From contig NZ_JAJSOO010000001.1 of the NCBI RefSeq assembly GCF_029428875.1, forward strand, positions 5,332,001-5,396,000: a stretch of DNA of 64,000 bases, given 5' to 3'. Positions 7,747 through 16,427 of the stretch are shown one piece after another. The translations under genes and the position numbers were made by a program. Origin of the DNA: Streptomyces sp. JH34 (GTDB lineage Bacteria > Actinomycetota > Actinomycetes > Streptomycetales > Streptomycetaceae). Numbering within the stretch: the stretch's first letter is position 1; every line of letters begins with the position of its first letter. The notes below the pieces were generated by a model. It saw nothing but the letters and a program-made list of their open reading frames with translations, was not told where the DNA came from and searched no databases.

Positions 7747-8211
7747 TCAGTGGCAGACCTTCACGCCGTTGCCCTTGCCCCAGGAGCAGGAGTCCAGGAG
7801 GGTGCCGCTCGGCCTGATCAGCCGGGCCTTGTCGCCGGTGTTGTTCCAGACGTACGAGCCGCGGTTCCAGTACACGTGCGCCCCGGAGTTCTTGCCCTTG
7901 CCCGTGTGGACCCGGACCGTCTTGCCCGCGGCGACGGTGAAGCCCGGGAAGGTGTACGTGTAGCCGGTGTCGTCCTTCAGCTTGTAGCCCTTGAGCTGCA
8001 GCTTGGACTTGCCGTTGTTGTGGATGTCCACGTACTCGGCGTTGAGGGACGTGTTCGTCCGGGTGTCCTTGCCGGGGCTGTCGTACTGGATCTTGCCGAG
8101 GTGCAGCCCGCCCTGATGGGAGGCCGCCGAGGCCGGGGCCGAGGCGAGGAGAGAGCCGGCCAGTGCGGTGGCGGCGGCCAGGGCGAGGGGCGCGGCGGTA
8201 CGTATGTGCAT
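7747..8211 (-). CDS. secreted lamin-tail-domain protein
   Basis: A 154-residue exported protein. Residues 1 to about 29 form a Sec signal peptide (RTAA, an Ala/Leu-rich core, ASAPASAAS cleavage region). The mature part is a single lamin-tail (LTD) beta-sandwich: EYVDIHNNGKSKLQLKGYKLKDD is the characteristic first half, and the protein ends with ARLIRPSGTLLDSCSWG. Two cysteines near the C-terminus (SCSW and KVCH) may form a disulfide. LTD modules occur in extracellular nucleases and hydrolases, but here the domain stands alone, so the role may be binding or structural. AGAAGGA lies upstream of the ATG. Confidence 0.85.
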   Translation of the reverse strand: MHIRTAAPLALAAATALAGSLLASAPASAASHQGGLHLGKIQYDSPGKDTRTNTSLNAEYVDIHNNGKSKLQLKGYKLKDDTGYTYTFPGFTVAAGKTVRVHTGKGKNSGAHVYWNRGSYVWNNTGDKARLIRPSGTLLDSCSWGKGNGVKVCH

Positions 8212-8290
8212 GCTGCGTGGTCCTTCTGTGTTCTTTCAGTGAAGGTCAGTAGCATACGGGCGGTGGGCGCTCGCTTGGCCCCACAGACGA

Positions 8291-8303
8291 AAATTGGCAA
8301 TTT
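8291..8303. promoter_or_regulatory. AT-rich palindrome upstream of the lamin-tail gene
   Basis: AAATTGGCAATTT is a perfect 13-bp palindrome around a single G, striking in this GC-rich setting. It lies 80 bp upstream of the lamin-tail start and upstream of a TATGCT -10-like box (8252-8257, minus strand). It is a candidate regulator site; the regulator is unknown. Confidence 0.4.
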
Positions 8304-8348
8304 CTGTCATTTGTCGGTCAGTTCAGGGCAAGCTCTGGCCGTGGTTGA

Positions 8349-9104
8349 TCAGCCGCGACCCACGTACGGCATGGCTGTCGCCAGCACCGTCGCGAACTGG
8401 ACGTTGGCCTCCAGGGGCAGCTCGGCCATGTGCAGGACCGTCCGGGCCACGTCGTCGGCCGCCATGACCGGTTCGGCCGCCACCTCGCCGTTGGCCTGGA
8501 GGACGCCCGCGCTCATCCGCTCGGTCATGTCCGTCGCCGCGTTGCCGATGTCGATCTGCCCGCAGGCGATCCGGTACGGCCGCCCGTCCAGCGACAGCGA
8601 CTTCGTCAGGCCGGTCACCGCGTGCTTGGTCGCCGTGTAGGCGACGGAGTGCGGCCGCGGCGCGTGGGCCGAGACCGACCCGTTGTTGATGATCCGTCCG
8701 CCCTGCGGGTGCTGCTCCTTCATCAGGCGGTACGCGGCCTGGGCGCACAGGAACGTCCCCGTCAGGTTGACGTCCACCACCGTCCGCCAGTCCTCGTACG
8801 CGAGGTCCTCGACCGGTGTCGAGCGCGGCCCGAACGTCCCCGCGTTGTTGAACAGCAGGTCGAGCCGGCCGAAGCGGTCCCGTACGGAGTCGAAGAGCGC
8901 GGTCACCTCGTCCGGATCGCTCACGTCGGTGGGCAGGCGGACCGTGGTGCCCGGACCGGCCGCGGCGGCCGTCTCCTCCAGTGCCTCGGCCCGCCGCCCC
9001 GCCAGGGCCACCGTCCAGCCCGCACCCGTGAGAGTAAGGGCGACCGCCCTGCCGATCCCCGATCCCGCGCCCGTGACGACGGCGATTCTCTGCTCAGCGT
9101 TCAT
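8349..9104 (-). CDS. short-chain dehydrogenase/reductase
   Basis: A 251-residue classical SDR with a Rossmann fold binding NAD(P). The nucleotide motif VVTGAGSGIGRAV starts at about residue 9, and the structural motif is NNAG (LLFNNAGTFG). The catalytic Ser-Tyr-Lys set is seen as NNGSVSAHAPRPHSVAYTATKHA. An Arg-containing AGRR after strand 2 favours NADPH. The frame extends upstream to 9497, but ATG 9104 is the only start fitting the fold. A TACGCT -10-like box precedes it by 8 bases, suggesting a very short or absent leader. Substrate unknown. Confidence 0.88.
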   Translation of the reverse strand: MNAEQRIAVVTGAGSGIGRAVALTLTGAGWTVALAGRRAEALEETAAAAGPGTTVRLPTDVSDPDEVTALFDSVRDRFGRLDLLFNNAGTFGPRSTPVEDLAYEDWRTVVDVNLTGTFLCAQAAYRLMKEQHPQGGRIINNGSVSAHAPRPHSVAYTATKHAVTGLTKSLSLDGRPYRIACGQIDIGNAATDMTERMSAGVLQANGEVAAEPVMAADDVARTVLHMAELPLEANVQFATVLATAMPYVGRG

Positions 9105-9246
9105 GGCCCGGCAGCGTACGGGAGGTTTCGTGGCGCCCGGCACCGGGTGCTCATCGCACCGCCATACGGATGTGGTGTACGTGCCAACGGAAAGTCGTCG
9201 CCCCGCACTCCAATGCCTCTGACAGCATCCGGCAGGGGAGGGGCAT

Positions 9247-10914
9247 ATGACACCCGCACAGATCAGCAGGACGCCCGGCCAGGACGGCCATTCCGCCGAG
9301 CTCCGCGACGCCGCGCGCAGGCTCGCGTCCGGGGTGGGCCGCCGCCGTTTCCTCACCGTCACCGGTGCCGCCGCCGCACTCGCCTTCGCGGCCGGCCTGC
9401 CCGGCGCGGGCACCGCCGCGGCCGCCGAGCTCGACGCCCGGAGGATCACCGAGGACCCCTTCACCCTCGGGGTGGCGTCCGGGGACCCGCTGCCCACGTC
9501 CGTGCTCCTGTGGACCAGACTCGCGCCCCGCCCCTACGACGCCGACGGCGGACTGCCCGCCGAGCGCGTCGAGGTCCGCTGGGAGATCGCCCGCGACGAG
9601 CGCTTCCGCCGGACCGTCAGGCGCGGGACCGCCACCGCCCACCCGGAGTTCGGGCACAGCGTGCACGTGGACGTGAACGGGCTCGAGCCCGACCGGGGCT
9701 TCTACTACCGCTTCCGTGCCGGGGACTGGACCAGCCCCACCGGCCGCACCCGCACCGCGCCCTCCCGTGGCGCCCGCAACAGCTCCCTGACCCTGGCCGC
9801 CGTCTCCTGCCAGGCTTACCACGACGGTTACTTCACCGCCTACCGGCACCTCGCCGACGAGGACGTCGACGTGGTCTTCCACCTCGGCGACTACCTCTAC
9901 GAGTACGCGGTCACGGCGGCCGGCGGCGCCCGCGCTTACACCGACCGCGTCCTGCCCGGCCACTTCAACCGCGAGACGCTCACGCTGGACGACTACCGCA
10001 TGCGGTACGGCCTCTACAAGTCGGACCCGGACCTGCGCGCCGCACACGCCGCGCACCCCTTCGTCGTCACCTGGGACGACCACGAGACCGAGAACAACTA
10101 CGCGGGCGACACACCGGAGAACAGCGTCCCCCCGGAGGACTTCCTGCTGCGCAGGGCCGCCGCCTACCGGGCGTACTGGGAGAACCAGCCGCTGCGCGCC
10201 CCGCAGCGCCCCACCGGGCCCGACATGCGGCTCTACCGCCGGCTGCGCTTCGGCCGGCTCGCCCAGTTCGACATCCTCGACACCCGCCAGTACCGCAGCA
10301 ACCAGGCGTACGGCGACGGCTGGAAGGTCCCCGGGCCCGAGTCCGAGGACCCCTCGCGCACCATGACGGGAGCCGCCCAGGAGCGCTGGCTGATCGACGG
10401 CTGGAAGTCCTCCGACGCCCGGTGGAACGTCGTGCCCCAGCAGGTCACCTTCGCCCGGCGGCGCGACGTGCCGACCGACGCCTACAAGCTGTCCATGGAC
10501 TCGTGGGACGGCTACCCCGCCTCCCGGCAGCGGATCATGGACGGCGCGGAGGCCGCCGGGATCGAGAACCTCATGGTCCTGACCGGTGACGTGCACGTCG
10601 GGTACGGCTTCGACCTCAAGAAGGACTTCGACGACCCGGCCTCCCGGACCGTCGGCACGGAGATCGTGGCCACCTCGATCGCCAGCGGCAAGGACGGCTC
10701 CGCGAAGCCGTCCAACTGGAACAACCTGACCCAGGCCAACCCGCACATGAAGTTCTACGACGGACGCCGCGGCTACGCGCTCGTCACCCTCGGAACGGAC
10801 CGGGCACGTGCCGACTTCCGCACGGTGGCGGCGGTCACCACGCCCGGCGCACCGGTCGCCACGGCAGGCTCCTTCGTGACCGAGGCCGGCGACCCGGGGC
10901 TCACCCCCGCGTGA
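9247..10914 (+). CDS. phoD: Tat-exported alkaline phosphatase D
   Basis: A 555-residue PhoD-family phosphodiesterase/phosphatase acting outside the membrane. The N-terminus carries a twin-arginine signal (GRRRFLTVTGAAAAL, about residues 34-50) ending in an AxA-type site. The PhoD N-terminal domain follows (FTLGVASGDPLPTSVLLWTRL). Metal-ligand motifs are in order: AVSCQAYHDGYF, FHLGDYLYEYA, VTWDDHETENNYAGD, and TGDVHVGYGF near the end. GGGGAGGGG precedes the ATG. In Streptomyces this family is usually under PhoP control, but I did not find a clear PHO box here. Convergent with an oxidoreductase gene. Confidence 0.92.
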   Translation: MTPAQISRTPGQDGHSAELRDAARRLASGVGRRRFLTVTGAAAALAFAAGLPGAGTAAAAELDARRITEDPFTLGVASGDPLPTSVLLWTRLAPRPYDADGGLPAERVEVRWEIARDERFRRTVRRGTATAHPEFGHSVHVDVNGLEPDRGFYYRFRAGDWTSPTGRTRTAPSRGARNSSLTLAAVSCQAYHDGYFTAYRHLADEDVDVVFHLGDYLYEYAVTAAGGARAYTDRVLPGHFNRETLTLDDYRMRYGLYKSDPDLRAAHAAHPFVVTWDDHETENNYAGDTPENSVPPEDFLLRRAAAYRAYWENQPLRAPQRPTGPDMRLYRRLRFGRLAQFDILDTRQYRSNQAYGDGWKVPGPESEDPSRTMTGAAQERWLIDGWKSSDARWNVVPQQVTFARRRDVPTDAYKLSMDSWDGYPASRQRIMDGAEAAGIENLMVLTGDVHVGYGFDLKKDFDDPASRTVGTEIVATSIASGKDGSAKPSNWNNLTQANPHMKFYDGRRGYALVTLGTDRARADFRTVAAVTTPGAPVATAGSFVTEAGDPGLTPA

Positions 10915-10927
10915 CCCGCGGCCGGTA

Positions 10928-10951
10928 CCGGGCCGGAACCTGCCGGCCCGG
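10928..10951. terminator. hairpin between convergent phoD and oxidoreductase genes
   Basis: Perfect 9-bp arms CCGGGCCGG and CCGGCCCGG with a 6-base loop, 14 bp after the phoD stop and 20 bp before the stop of the opposing gene. Confidence 0.65.
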
Positions 10952-10971
10952 CCCGGGGAAGGGGCGGAAGG

Positions 10972-11979
10972 TCAGACGCGGTCGTCCGCCGGATAACGGA
11001 CGCCGATCCGGTCACGCACCGCGTCGAGCGTCCGCATCACGGCGAGCGAACCCTCCAGCGGCACCAGCGGGGACTCCTTCTCGCCCGCCAGCAACGCGCG
11101 CGTCACCTCGGCCGCCTCGTACTGCATGCCCGTGAGGCCCTGAGGCCCCGGGCCCGCGACGACCTTCTCCGGATCCCGGCCCGGCCGGTGCAGGAAGAAG
11201 TGGTCCGGGTGGAAGAAGTCCCGCGGGAGGTCGATCCGTCCCGCCGTACCGGTGACGGTCGCCGACGTCGGCAGATCGCCGACGATCGAGCAGCTCAGCA
11301 GCGCCGTGGCACCGGAGTCCCAGCCCAGCAGCATCCCGGTGTTCAGGTCGACGCCCTCCGGGGAGAGCAGCGCGTCGGCCTGCACCCGGTCCGGCTCGCC
11401 GAGCAGCAGCTGTGCGAACGACACCGGGTAGACCCCGAGGTCCAGCAGCGCGCCGCCGCCCAGCGCGGGATCGCGCAGCCGGTGCTCGGCCCCGAAGGTG
11501 CCCGCGAAGCCGAAGTCCGCCTGCACCGTGCGGATCTCACCGATCGCGCCGTCCCGCACCAGCTCGGTGATCCGGCGCACCAGCGGATTGCAGTACGTCC
11601 ACATGGCCTCCATCAGGAACAGCCCGCGCCCCCGCGCCAGATCGACCAGCTCCCGCGCCTCACGCGCGTTCAGGGTGAACGCCTTCTCGCACAGGACGTG
11701 CTTGCCGGCCTCCAGTGCGAGCCCGGCCGCCTCCCGGTGCGCCGAGTGCGGGGTGGCGACGTACACCACGTCGACGGAGTCGTCCGCGACGAGTTCCGCC
11801 CAACTGCCGTACGCCCGCTCGATCCCGAACTTCTCGGCGAACGCCCGCGCGGAGGCCTCGGTACGGGAGGCGACGGCCACGACCTCGGCCCCGGAGTCCT
11901 TCATCGCGAGCAGGTCCGCCGTGAACCTCGCGGCTATGCCGCCCGTCGCCAGTACACCCCAACGCACAGTCCCGCTCAT
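10972..11979 (-). CDS. Gfo/Idh/MocA family oxidoreductase
   Basis: A 335-residue NAD(P)-dependent oxidoreductase of the glucose-fructose oxidoreductase / inositol dehydrogenase family. The N-terminal Rossmann domain starts with VRWGVLATGGIAARF, and VYVATPHSAHREAAG lies in the middle. The conserved EKP-like motif is here CEKAF, with Ala replacing the usual Pro. The C-terminal domain holds GGGALLDLGVYPV, where the D/H catalytic region lies. GAGGG lies 9 bases before ATG 11979; an in-frame ATG at 11994 lacks this. Divergent from the Bcr/CflA exporter with 84 bp between. It probably oxidises or reduces a sugar or dihydrodiol; unknown. Confidence 0.87.
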   Translation of the reverse strand: MSGTVRWGVLATGGIAARFTADLLAMKDSGAEVVAVASRTEASARAFAEKFGIERAYGSWAELVADDSVDVVYVATPHSAHREAAGLALEAGKHVLCEKAFTLNAREARELVDLARGRGLFLMEAMWTYCNPLVRRITELVRDGAIGEIRTVQADFGFAGTFGAEHRLRDPALGGGALLDLGVYPVSFAQLLLGEPDRVQADALLSPEGVDLNTGMLLGWDSGATALLSCSIVGDLPTSATVTGTAGRIDLPRDFFHPDHFFLHRPGRDPEKVVAGPGPQGLTGMQYEAAEVTRALLAGEKESPLVPLEGSLAVMRTLDAVRDRIGVRYPADDRV

Positions 11980-12063
11980 GCCGCCCGCCCTCACACAAAA
12001 AGGTATCGACCACTACGACTGACCTGAGAGCATAGATGCGGATTCAACGAAGCGGAGACGAGG

Positions 12064-13458
12064 ATGCCCGACAGCGGCGCGAGCCGGGCCCAGCAGGAGC
12101 ACGAACACATACCGACGATCAGCAAGGGCGCCGCACTCGGCGCCCAGGCCACCGCCACCCCCACCGCTGCGGGTGTACCGGCCATCTCCACGACCATCGC
12201 GCCCGGTCTCCCGGGCGCCCCCACGACCACCGCACGGCGGGCCGGCCTCCTGGTCACCCTGGTGCTGGGCGGACTCACCGCCCTCCCGCCGCTCTCCATG
12301 GACATGTACCTCCCGGCACTCCCGGAGGTCACCGACGCGCTGCACGCCCCGGCCGCGACGGTCCAGCTCACCCTGACGGCCTGCCTCACCGGCATGGCAC
12401 TCGGCCAGCTCGTCGTCGGCCCCATGAGCGACCGCTGGGGCCGGCGCACGCCACTGCTCCTCGGCATGGTCGTCTACGTGCTCGCCACCGCGATCTGCGC
12501 CGTCGCCCCCACCGCGGAACTCCTCATCGGCTTCCGCCTCCTGCAGGGACTGGCCGGCGCCGCGGGCATCGTGATCTCCCGGGCCGTCGTACGCGACCTG
12601 TACGACGGCGACGAGATGGCCCGGTTCTTCTCCACACTGATGCTGATCTCGGGGGTCGCGCCCGTCGTCGCGCCGGTGATCGGCGGCCAGGTACTGCAGT
12701 TCACCGACTGGCGGGGCATCTTCGTCGTCCTCACCCTCGTCGGCGTGCTGCTCACCCTCGTCGTCTGGAAGTGGCTCCACGAGACACTCCCCGCGGAACA
12801 GCGGCACACGGGCGGTGTCGGTGACGCGCTGCGCACCATGCGCGGGCTGCTCGCCGACCGGGTGTTCACCGGCTACATGATCGCGGGCAGCCTCGCCTTC
12901 GCCGCGCTCTTCGCCTATGTGAGCGCCTCGCCGTTCGTCGTCCAGGAGATCTACGGGGCGTCGCCGCAGACCTTCAGCCTGCTCTTCGGGATCAACTCCA
13001 TCGGGCTGATCGCCGTCGGCCAGATCAACGGCAAGCTGCTCGTCGGGAGGGTCAGCCTGGACAAGGCGCTCGGCCTCGGCCTCGCCGTCATCTCCGTCGC
13101 GGCGGTCGCCCTGCTGCTGATGACCTCCGGGGTCTTCGGCGAGGTCGGTCTGGTGCCGGTGGCCGTCGGGCTGTTCGTGCTCATGTCCGCGATGGGCCTG
13201 GCCATGCCCAACACCAACACGCAGGCCCTGATGCGCACGCGGCACGCGGCGGGCTCGGCCTCCGCGCTGCTGGGGACGTCCCAGTTCCTGATCGGCGCCA
13301 TCGCCTCGCCCCTGGTCGGGATCGCCGGTGAGAAGACCGCCGTGCCGATGGCCGTCGTCCAGGTGGTCTGCGCGCTGGCCGCGGTGGTCTGCTTCCTGCT
13401 GCTGTGCCGGCCGTGGCAGGGCCCGGGTGCCGCGCGGGAGACGTACGCCGAGGGCTGA
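12064..13458 (+). CDS. Bcr/CflA family multidrug efflux MFS transporter
   Basis: A 464-residue DHA1-family antiporter. A long hydrophilic N-terminal tail of about 60 residues precedes 12 predicted helices. The family motifs are clear: LPPLSMDMYLPALPEV in helix 1, the loop MSDRWGRRTPLL, and RLLQGLAGAAGIVISRAVVRDLYDGDEMARFF, which is diagnostic of Bcr/CflA. GGAGACGAGG lies directly before the ATG. The extended N-terminus is longer than in E. coli Bcr (396 residues). Exports hydrophobic drugs such as bicyclomycin or chloramphenicol in other bacteria. Terminated by the hairpin at 13472. Confidence 0.9.
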   Translation: MPDSGASRAQQEHEHIPTISKGAALGAQATATPTAAGVPAISTTIAPGLPGAPTTTARRAGLLVTLVLGGLTALPPLSMDMYLPALPEVTDALHAPAATVQLTLTACLTGMALGQLVVGPMSDRWGRRTPLLLGMVVYVLATAICAVAPTAELLIGFRLLQGLAGAAGIVISRAVVRDLYDGDEMARFFSTLMLISGVAPVVAPVIGGQVLQFTDWRGIFVVLTLVGVLLTLVVWKWLHETLPAEQRHTGGVGDALRTMRGLLADRVFTGYMIAGSLAFAALFAYVSASPFVVQEIYGASPQTFSLLFGINSIGLIAVGQINGKLLVGRVSLDKALGLGLAVISVAAVALLLMTSGVFGEVGLVPVAVGLFVLMSAMGLAMPNTNTQALMRTRHAAGSASALLGTSQFLIGAIASPLVGIAGEKTAVPMAVVQVVCALAAVVCFLLLCRPWQGPGAARETYAEG

Positions 13459-13471
13459 GCGCACCGCGACC

Positions 13472-13515
13472 GTGCACGGGGGCCCGGGCGGGCAGGCTCG
13501 GGCCCCCGCGTGCAC
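13472..13515 (+). terminator. terminator hairpin of the Bcr/CflA gene
   Basis: GTGCACGGGGGCCCG pairs with CGGGCCCCCGCGTGCAC, leaving one short bulge and a 12-base loop, 14 bp after the stop codon. Confidence 0.75.
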
Positions 13516-13629
13516 CGTCCCGGCGGCCCCGGCCTGCTCGGCCCGTCCGCCGGCAGCCCGGCAGGTGCAGCCGCTCCGTCCCGGTTCCGTCCCGGACCAC
13601 CGGGCTGCGGAGCGGGGTGACCCTGCGCC

Positions 13630-13641
13630 TACAATTCGGCG
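13630..13641 (+). promoter_or_regulatory. -10 element placing Rsm22 on a leaderless mRNA
   Basis: TACAAT (13630-13635) is followed by six bases and then the GTG start at 13642. No Shine-Dalgarno is present, so transcription most likely starts on the G of GTG. Confidence 0.6.
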
Positions 13642-14634
13642 GTGAACGCCACCCTCCCCACCGCGGAAACCCTGCGAGCGGCGCTGGCCGCCCTGCTCGA
13701 CGGGCTGCCCCCGACCCAGGCCGCGCAGGCCGTCGACCGGCTGATCGCCAGCTACCGCGGGACCACCCCCACCGACGCACCCATCCTGCGGGACCGCTCG
13801 GACGTCGCCGCCTACGCCGCCTACCGGATGCCCGCGACGTTCGAGGCGGTGCGGTCCTGCCTCGCCGCCCTCCGCGAGGCCGCGCCGGACTGGGTGCCCG
13901 CCACCCACACCGACATCGGGGGCGGTACGGGCGCGGCGAGCTGGGCGGTCGCCGGGGCCTGGGAGGGGACGCGGACGACCGTCCTGGACTGGTCCGAGCC
14001 GGCCCTCGCACTCGGCCGTGAGCTGGCCGAGTCGTCCGGCATCCCCGCGCTGCGGGCCACGACCTGGGAGCGGGCGAGGATCGGTACGTCACCGGCTCCG
14101 GCGCCCACGGACCTGGTGACCGTGTCGTACGTACTCAAGGAGCTCACGGCCGAGAACCGGGCCGTGGTCGTGGACGCCGCCGCGGCGGCCGCGCAGGCCG
14201 TGGTGATCGTCGAGCCCGGCACCCCGGACGGCTACGACCGGATCATCGAGGCCCGCGACCGGCTGATCGGGGCCGGCCTGACCGTCGCCGCCCCCTGCCC
14301 GCACGACGACGCCTGCCCCATCGAGCGCGGCACGGACTGGTGCCACTTCTCGGCGCGCGTCAGCCGCTCGTCCCTGCACCGGCAGGTCAAGGGCGGTTCG
14401 CTCAGCCACGAGGACGAGAAGTTCAGCTACGTCGTGGCGACCCGGTTCGCCACCGCCCCCGCCACCGCCCGGGTCACCCGCAGGCCCCAGATCCGCAAGG
14501 GACAGGTGCTGCTGGAGCTGTGCACGAAGGACGAGGGCCTGCGGCGCGCCACGGTCACCAAGCGGCACGGCCCGCTCTACCGCGCCGCCCGGGACACCGC
14601 GTGGGGCGACTCCTGGCCGCCGGCGGAGGACTAG
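13642..14634 (+). CDS. Rsm22 family ribosomal small-subunit methyltransferase-like protein
   Basis: A 330-residue homologue of Rsm22 (Pfam Rsm22), a SAM-binding protein of mitochondrial and some bacterial small ribosomal subunits. The SAM motif is THTDIGGGTGAASWAVAG (about residues 90-107). The C-terminal third holds cysteines in the pattern CPHDDACPI, DWCHFSARV and ELCTKDEG, matching the metal or Fe-S ligand set of the family. The end GPLYRAARDTAWGDSWP is also conserved. Starts with GTG on an apparently leaderless transcript. The next gene is convergent, 11 bp after the stop. The exact modification target in bacteria is not established. Confidence 0.85.
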   Translation: MNATLPTAETLRAALAALLDGLPPTQAAQAVDRLIASYRGTTPTDAPILRDRSDVAAYAAYRMPATFEAVRSCLAALREAAPDWVPATHTDIGGGTGAASWAVAGAWEGTRTTVLDWSEPALALGRELAESSGIPALRATTWERARIGTSPAPAPTDLVTVSYVLKELTAENRAVVVDAAAAAAQAVVIVEPGTPDGYDRIIEARDRLIGAGLTVAAPCPHDDACPIERGTDWCHFSARVSRSSLHRQVKGGSLSHEDEKFSYVVATRFATAPATARVTRRPQIRKGQVLLELCTKDEGLRRATVTKRHGPLYRAARDTAWGDSWPPAED

Positions 14635-14645
14635 GGACTTTCGAC

Positions 14646-15461
14646 TCAGGCCCGCAGCTCCTGGGTGCAGCACTTCACGCTGCCGCCTCCCTTGAGCAGT
14701 TCGCCCAGGTCCATCGGTACCGGCTCGAAGCCCCGGTCCCGCAACGGGTCGAGGAGGCCCACCGCGGCCTGCGGGAGCAGCACGTGGCGGCCGTCGCTGA
14801 CCGCGTTGAGGCCCAGCCGGGCGGCGTCCGCCTCCTCGGCCAGCAGCGCGTCGGGGAAGAGCCGGGCGAGCACGGACCGGCTGCCGGGCGAGAAGGCCCC
14901 GGGGTAGTACATGATCTCGTCGGCCGCGTCGTCGAGGACGCACAGCGCCGTGTCCAGGTGGTAGTAGCGCGGGTCCACCAGGTCGAGGCCGATCACCGGT
15001 CGGCCGAAGAACTCCTGGGCCTCGTCGTGGGAGAGCGGGCTGGACCGGAAGCCGCGCCCGGCCAGCAGGTACGAGGCGGTCACCGCGAAGTCGCCCTCGC
15101 CCTCGTTGACGTGAGCCGGTTCGTGGATCTCGGTGAAGCCGTTGGCCCGGAACCACTCCCGGTGCGCCTCGGCCTCGGCGTACCGCTCCCGGTAGGCGAA
15201 GAGGGCGCCCAGCACGCGGCCGTCGATCACCGTGGCCCCGTTGGCGGCGAACACCATGTCGGGGAGGTCCGGGCGGGGGGTGAGGAGTTCAACGGTGTGG
15301 CCGAGGGCCCGGTAGCGGTCGCGCAGGTCCTCCCACTGGGTGGTCGCCAGGGGCAGGTCGACGGGTTTCGACGGATCCATCCACGGGTTGATGGAGTACG
15401 TGACCTCGAAGTGGGCCGGGGCGCACATCAGGTAGCGACGAGGGGTGGCGTCACGGGTCAA
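14646..15461 (-). CDS. ddaH: dimethylargininase / amidinotransferase-fold hydrolase
   Basis: A 271-residue enzyme of the guanidino-group-modifying superfamily, closest in look to N-omega-dimethylarginine dimethylaminohydrolase, which yields citrulline. Conserved elements are PDMVFAANGATV, the NEGEGDF segment (119-124, substrate carboxylates), catalytic His168 in DPRYYHLDTALCVL, and the nucleophilic cysteine in the C-terminal KCCTQE (264-265). All catalytic residues are intact. In many Streptomyces the gene pairs with ornithine aminotransferase and an Lrp regulator; neither is here. Convergent with Rsm22. Confidence 0.82.
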   Translation of the reverse strand: MTRDATPRRYLMCAPAHFEVTYSINPWMDPSKPVDLPLATTQWEDLRDRYRALGHTVELLTPRPDLPDMVFAANGATVIDGRVLGALFAYRERYAEAEAHREWFRANGFTEIHEPAHVNEGEGDFAVTASYLLAGRGFRSSPLSHDEAQEFFGRPVIGLDLVDPRYYHLDTALCVLDDAADEIMYYPGAFSPGSRSVLARLFPDALLAEEADAARLGLNAVSDGRHVLLPQAAVGLLDPLRDRGFEPVPMDLGELLKGGGSVKCCTQELRA

Positions 15462-15619
15462 TGAAGGCTCCTCACGAACGGCGGCCTCGGCCGCGGCACG
15501 GTGGGATGCGCACGGGGTGTGTGCGTGAGTTCATGGTGCGCCGGACCGGGCCGTCGCGCTGTGATCCGTTCGGGTGGTTCTCACGGACGGAGAAGCGGGT
15601 GTCATGGCAACGGGCAAGA

Positions 15620-15656
15620 CGATACGTATCGGACCGCGACCCTCTAGGGTGGCCGG
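15620..15656 (+). promoter_or_regulatory. promoter and palindromic operator of the TetR gene
   Basis: CGATACGTATCG (15620-15631) is a perfect 12-bp palindrome at the expected -35 position. TAGGGT (15645-15650) is the -10, and ATG 15657 follows after six bases, so the mRNA is probably leaderless. A GATACGTATC core is a common operator of TetR-family autorepressors in actinobacteria, so autoregulation is likely. Confidence 0.65.
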
Positions 15657-16286
15657 ATGTCACCTCACAGGACCCCCGACTCCGGTCGCCGCAGCGACCG
15701 CTCCCGCCGCGCGATCCACGAGGCCGCGCTCGCACTCGTCGGCGAGGTGGGGTACGCGCGGACGACGATCGAGGGTATCGCCGCCCGGGCCGGGGTCGGC
15801 AAGCAGACGATCTACCGCTGGTGGCCGTCGAAGGCGGCCGTGCTCATGGACGCGTTCCTCGACATGGCCGCCCGCCGGGCGGCGGAGGCGGACGCGTCGG
15901 GAGGGGGCGGTGAGCACGGCATCCCGGACACCGGCGACCTGGCGGCGGACCTCAAGCCGGTCCTGCGCGCCACGGTCGACGAACTGAACGACCCCGCGAC
16001 CGAGGCGCCCACCCGTGCCCTGGCCGCCGAGGGCGTCATCGATCCGGCGCTCGGGGCCCAGTTCGTGGAGAACCTGCTCGAACCCCAGCTCCAGTTGTAT
16101 GTCACACGCCTGCGCGCCGCACAGGAGGCCGGCGAGGTGCGCGCGGACGTCGATCCGCGGATCGCGGTGGAGTTCCTGGTGGCCCCTCTCACCCACCGCT
16201 GGCTGCTCAGAACGCTTCCGCTCACCCATGAGTACGCGGACGCGGTCGTCGACCACGCCCTCCGAGGACTCCTGGTACGCCCCTGA
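15657..16286 (+). CDS. TetR/AcrR family regulator
   Basis: A 209-residue regulator. The helix-turn-helix (about residues 18-62) contains ARTTIEGIAARAGVGKQTIYRWW. The C-terminal domain fits TetR_C_11 (LKPVLRATVDELNDPATEAPTRALAAEGVIDPAL). Both flanking genes are unlikely exporters or enzymes under its control, although the divergent ddaH-type gene starts 195 bp away and could be a target. The promoter palindrome suggests autorepression. The ligand is unknown. Confidence 0.88.
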   Translation: MSPHRTPDSGRRSDRSRRAIHEAALALVGEVGYARTTIEGIAARAGVGKQTIYRWWPSKAAVLMDAFLDMAARRAAEADASGGGGEHGIPDTGDLAADLKPVLRATVDELNDPATEAPTRALAAEGVIDPALGAQFVENLLEPQLQLYVTRLRAAQEAGEVRADVDPRIAVEFLVAPLTHRWLLRTLPLTHEYADAVVDHALRGLLVRP

Positions 16287-16427
16287 ATCCGGCCACCCGA
16301 TCCATGACAGCCCGTACACGCGCGGCATCCTCCGCGTGACCGTCCGGGCACCCGCTTCGCGACTACGGCCACCCGAGGAGCAGGATGGTGGGACCATGGA
16401 CGGGTAACCACTGAGGTGAGGGGATAG

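Noticed and set aside
12013..13908. 631-codon minus-strand open frame opposite the Bcr/CflA exporter
   Set aside because: Composition is repetitive charged residues; the exporter on the plus strand has all family motifs.
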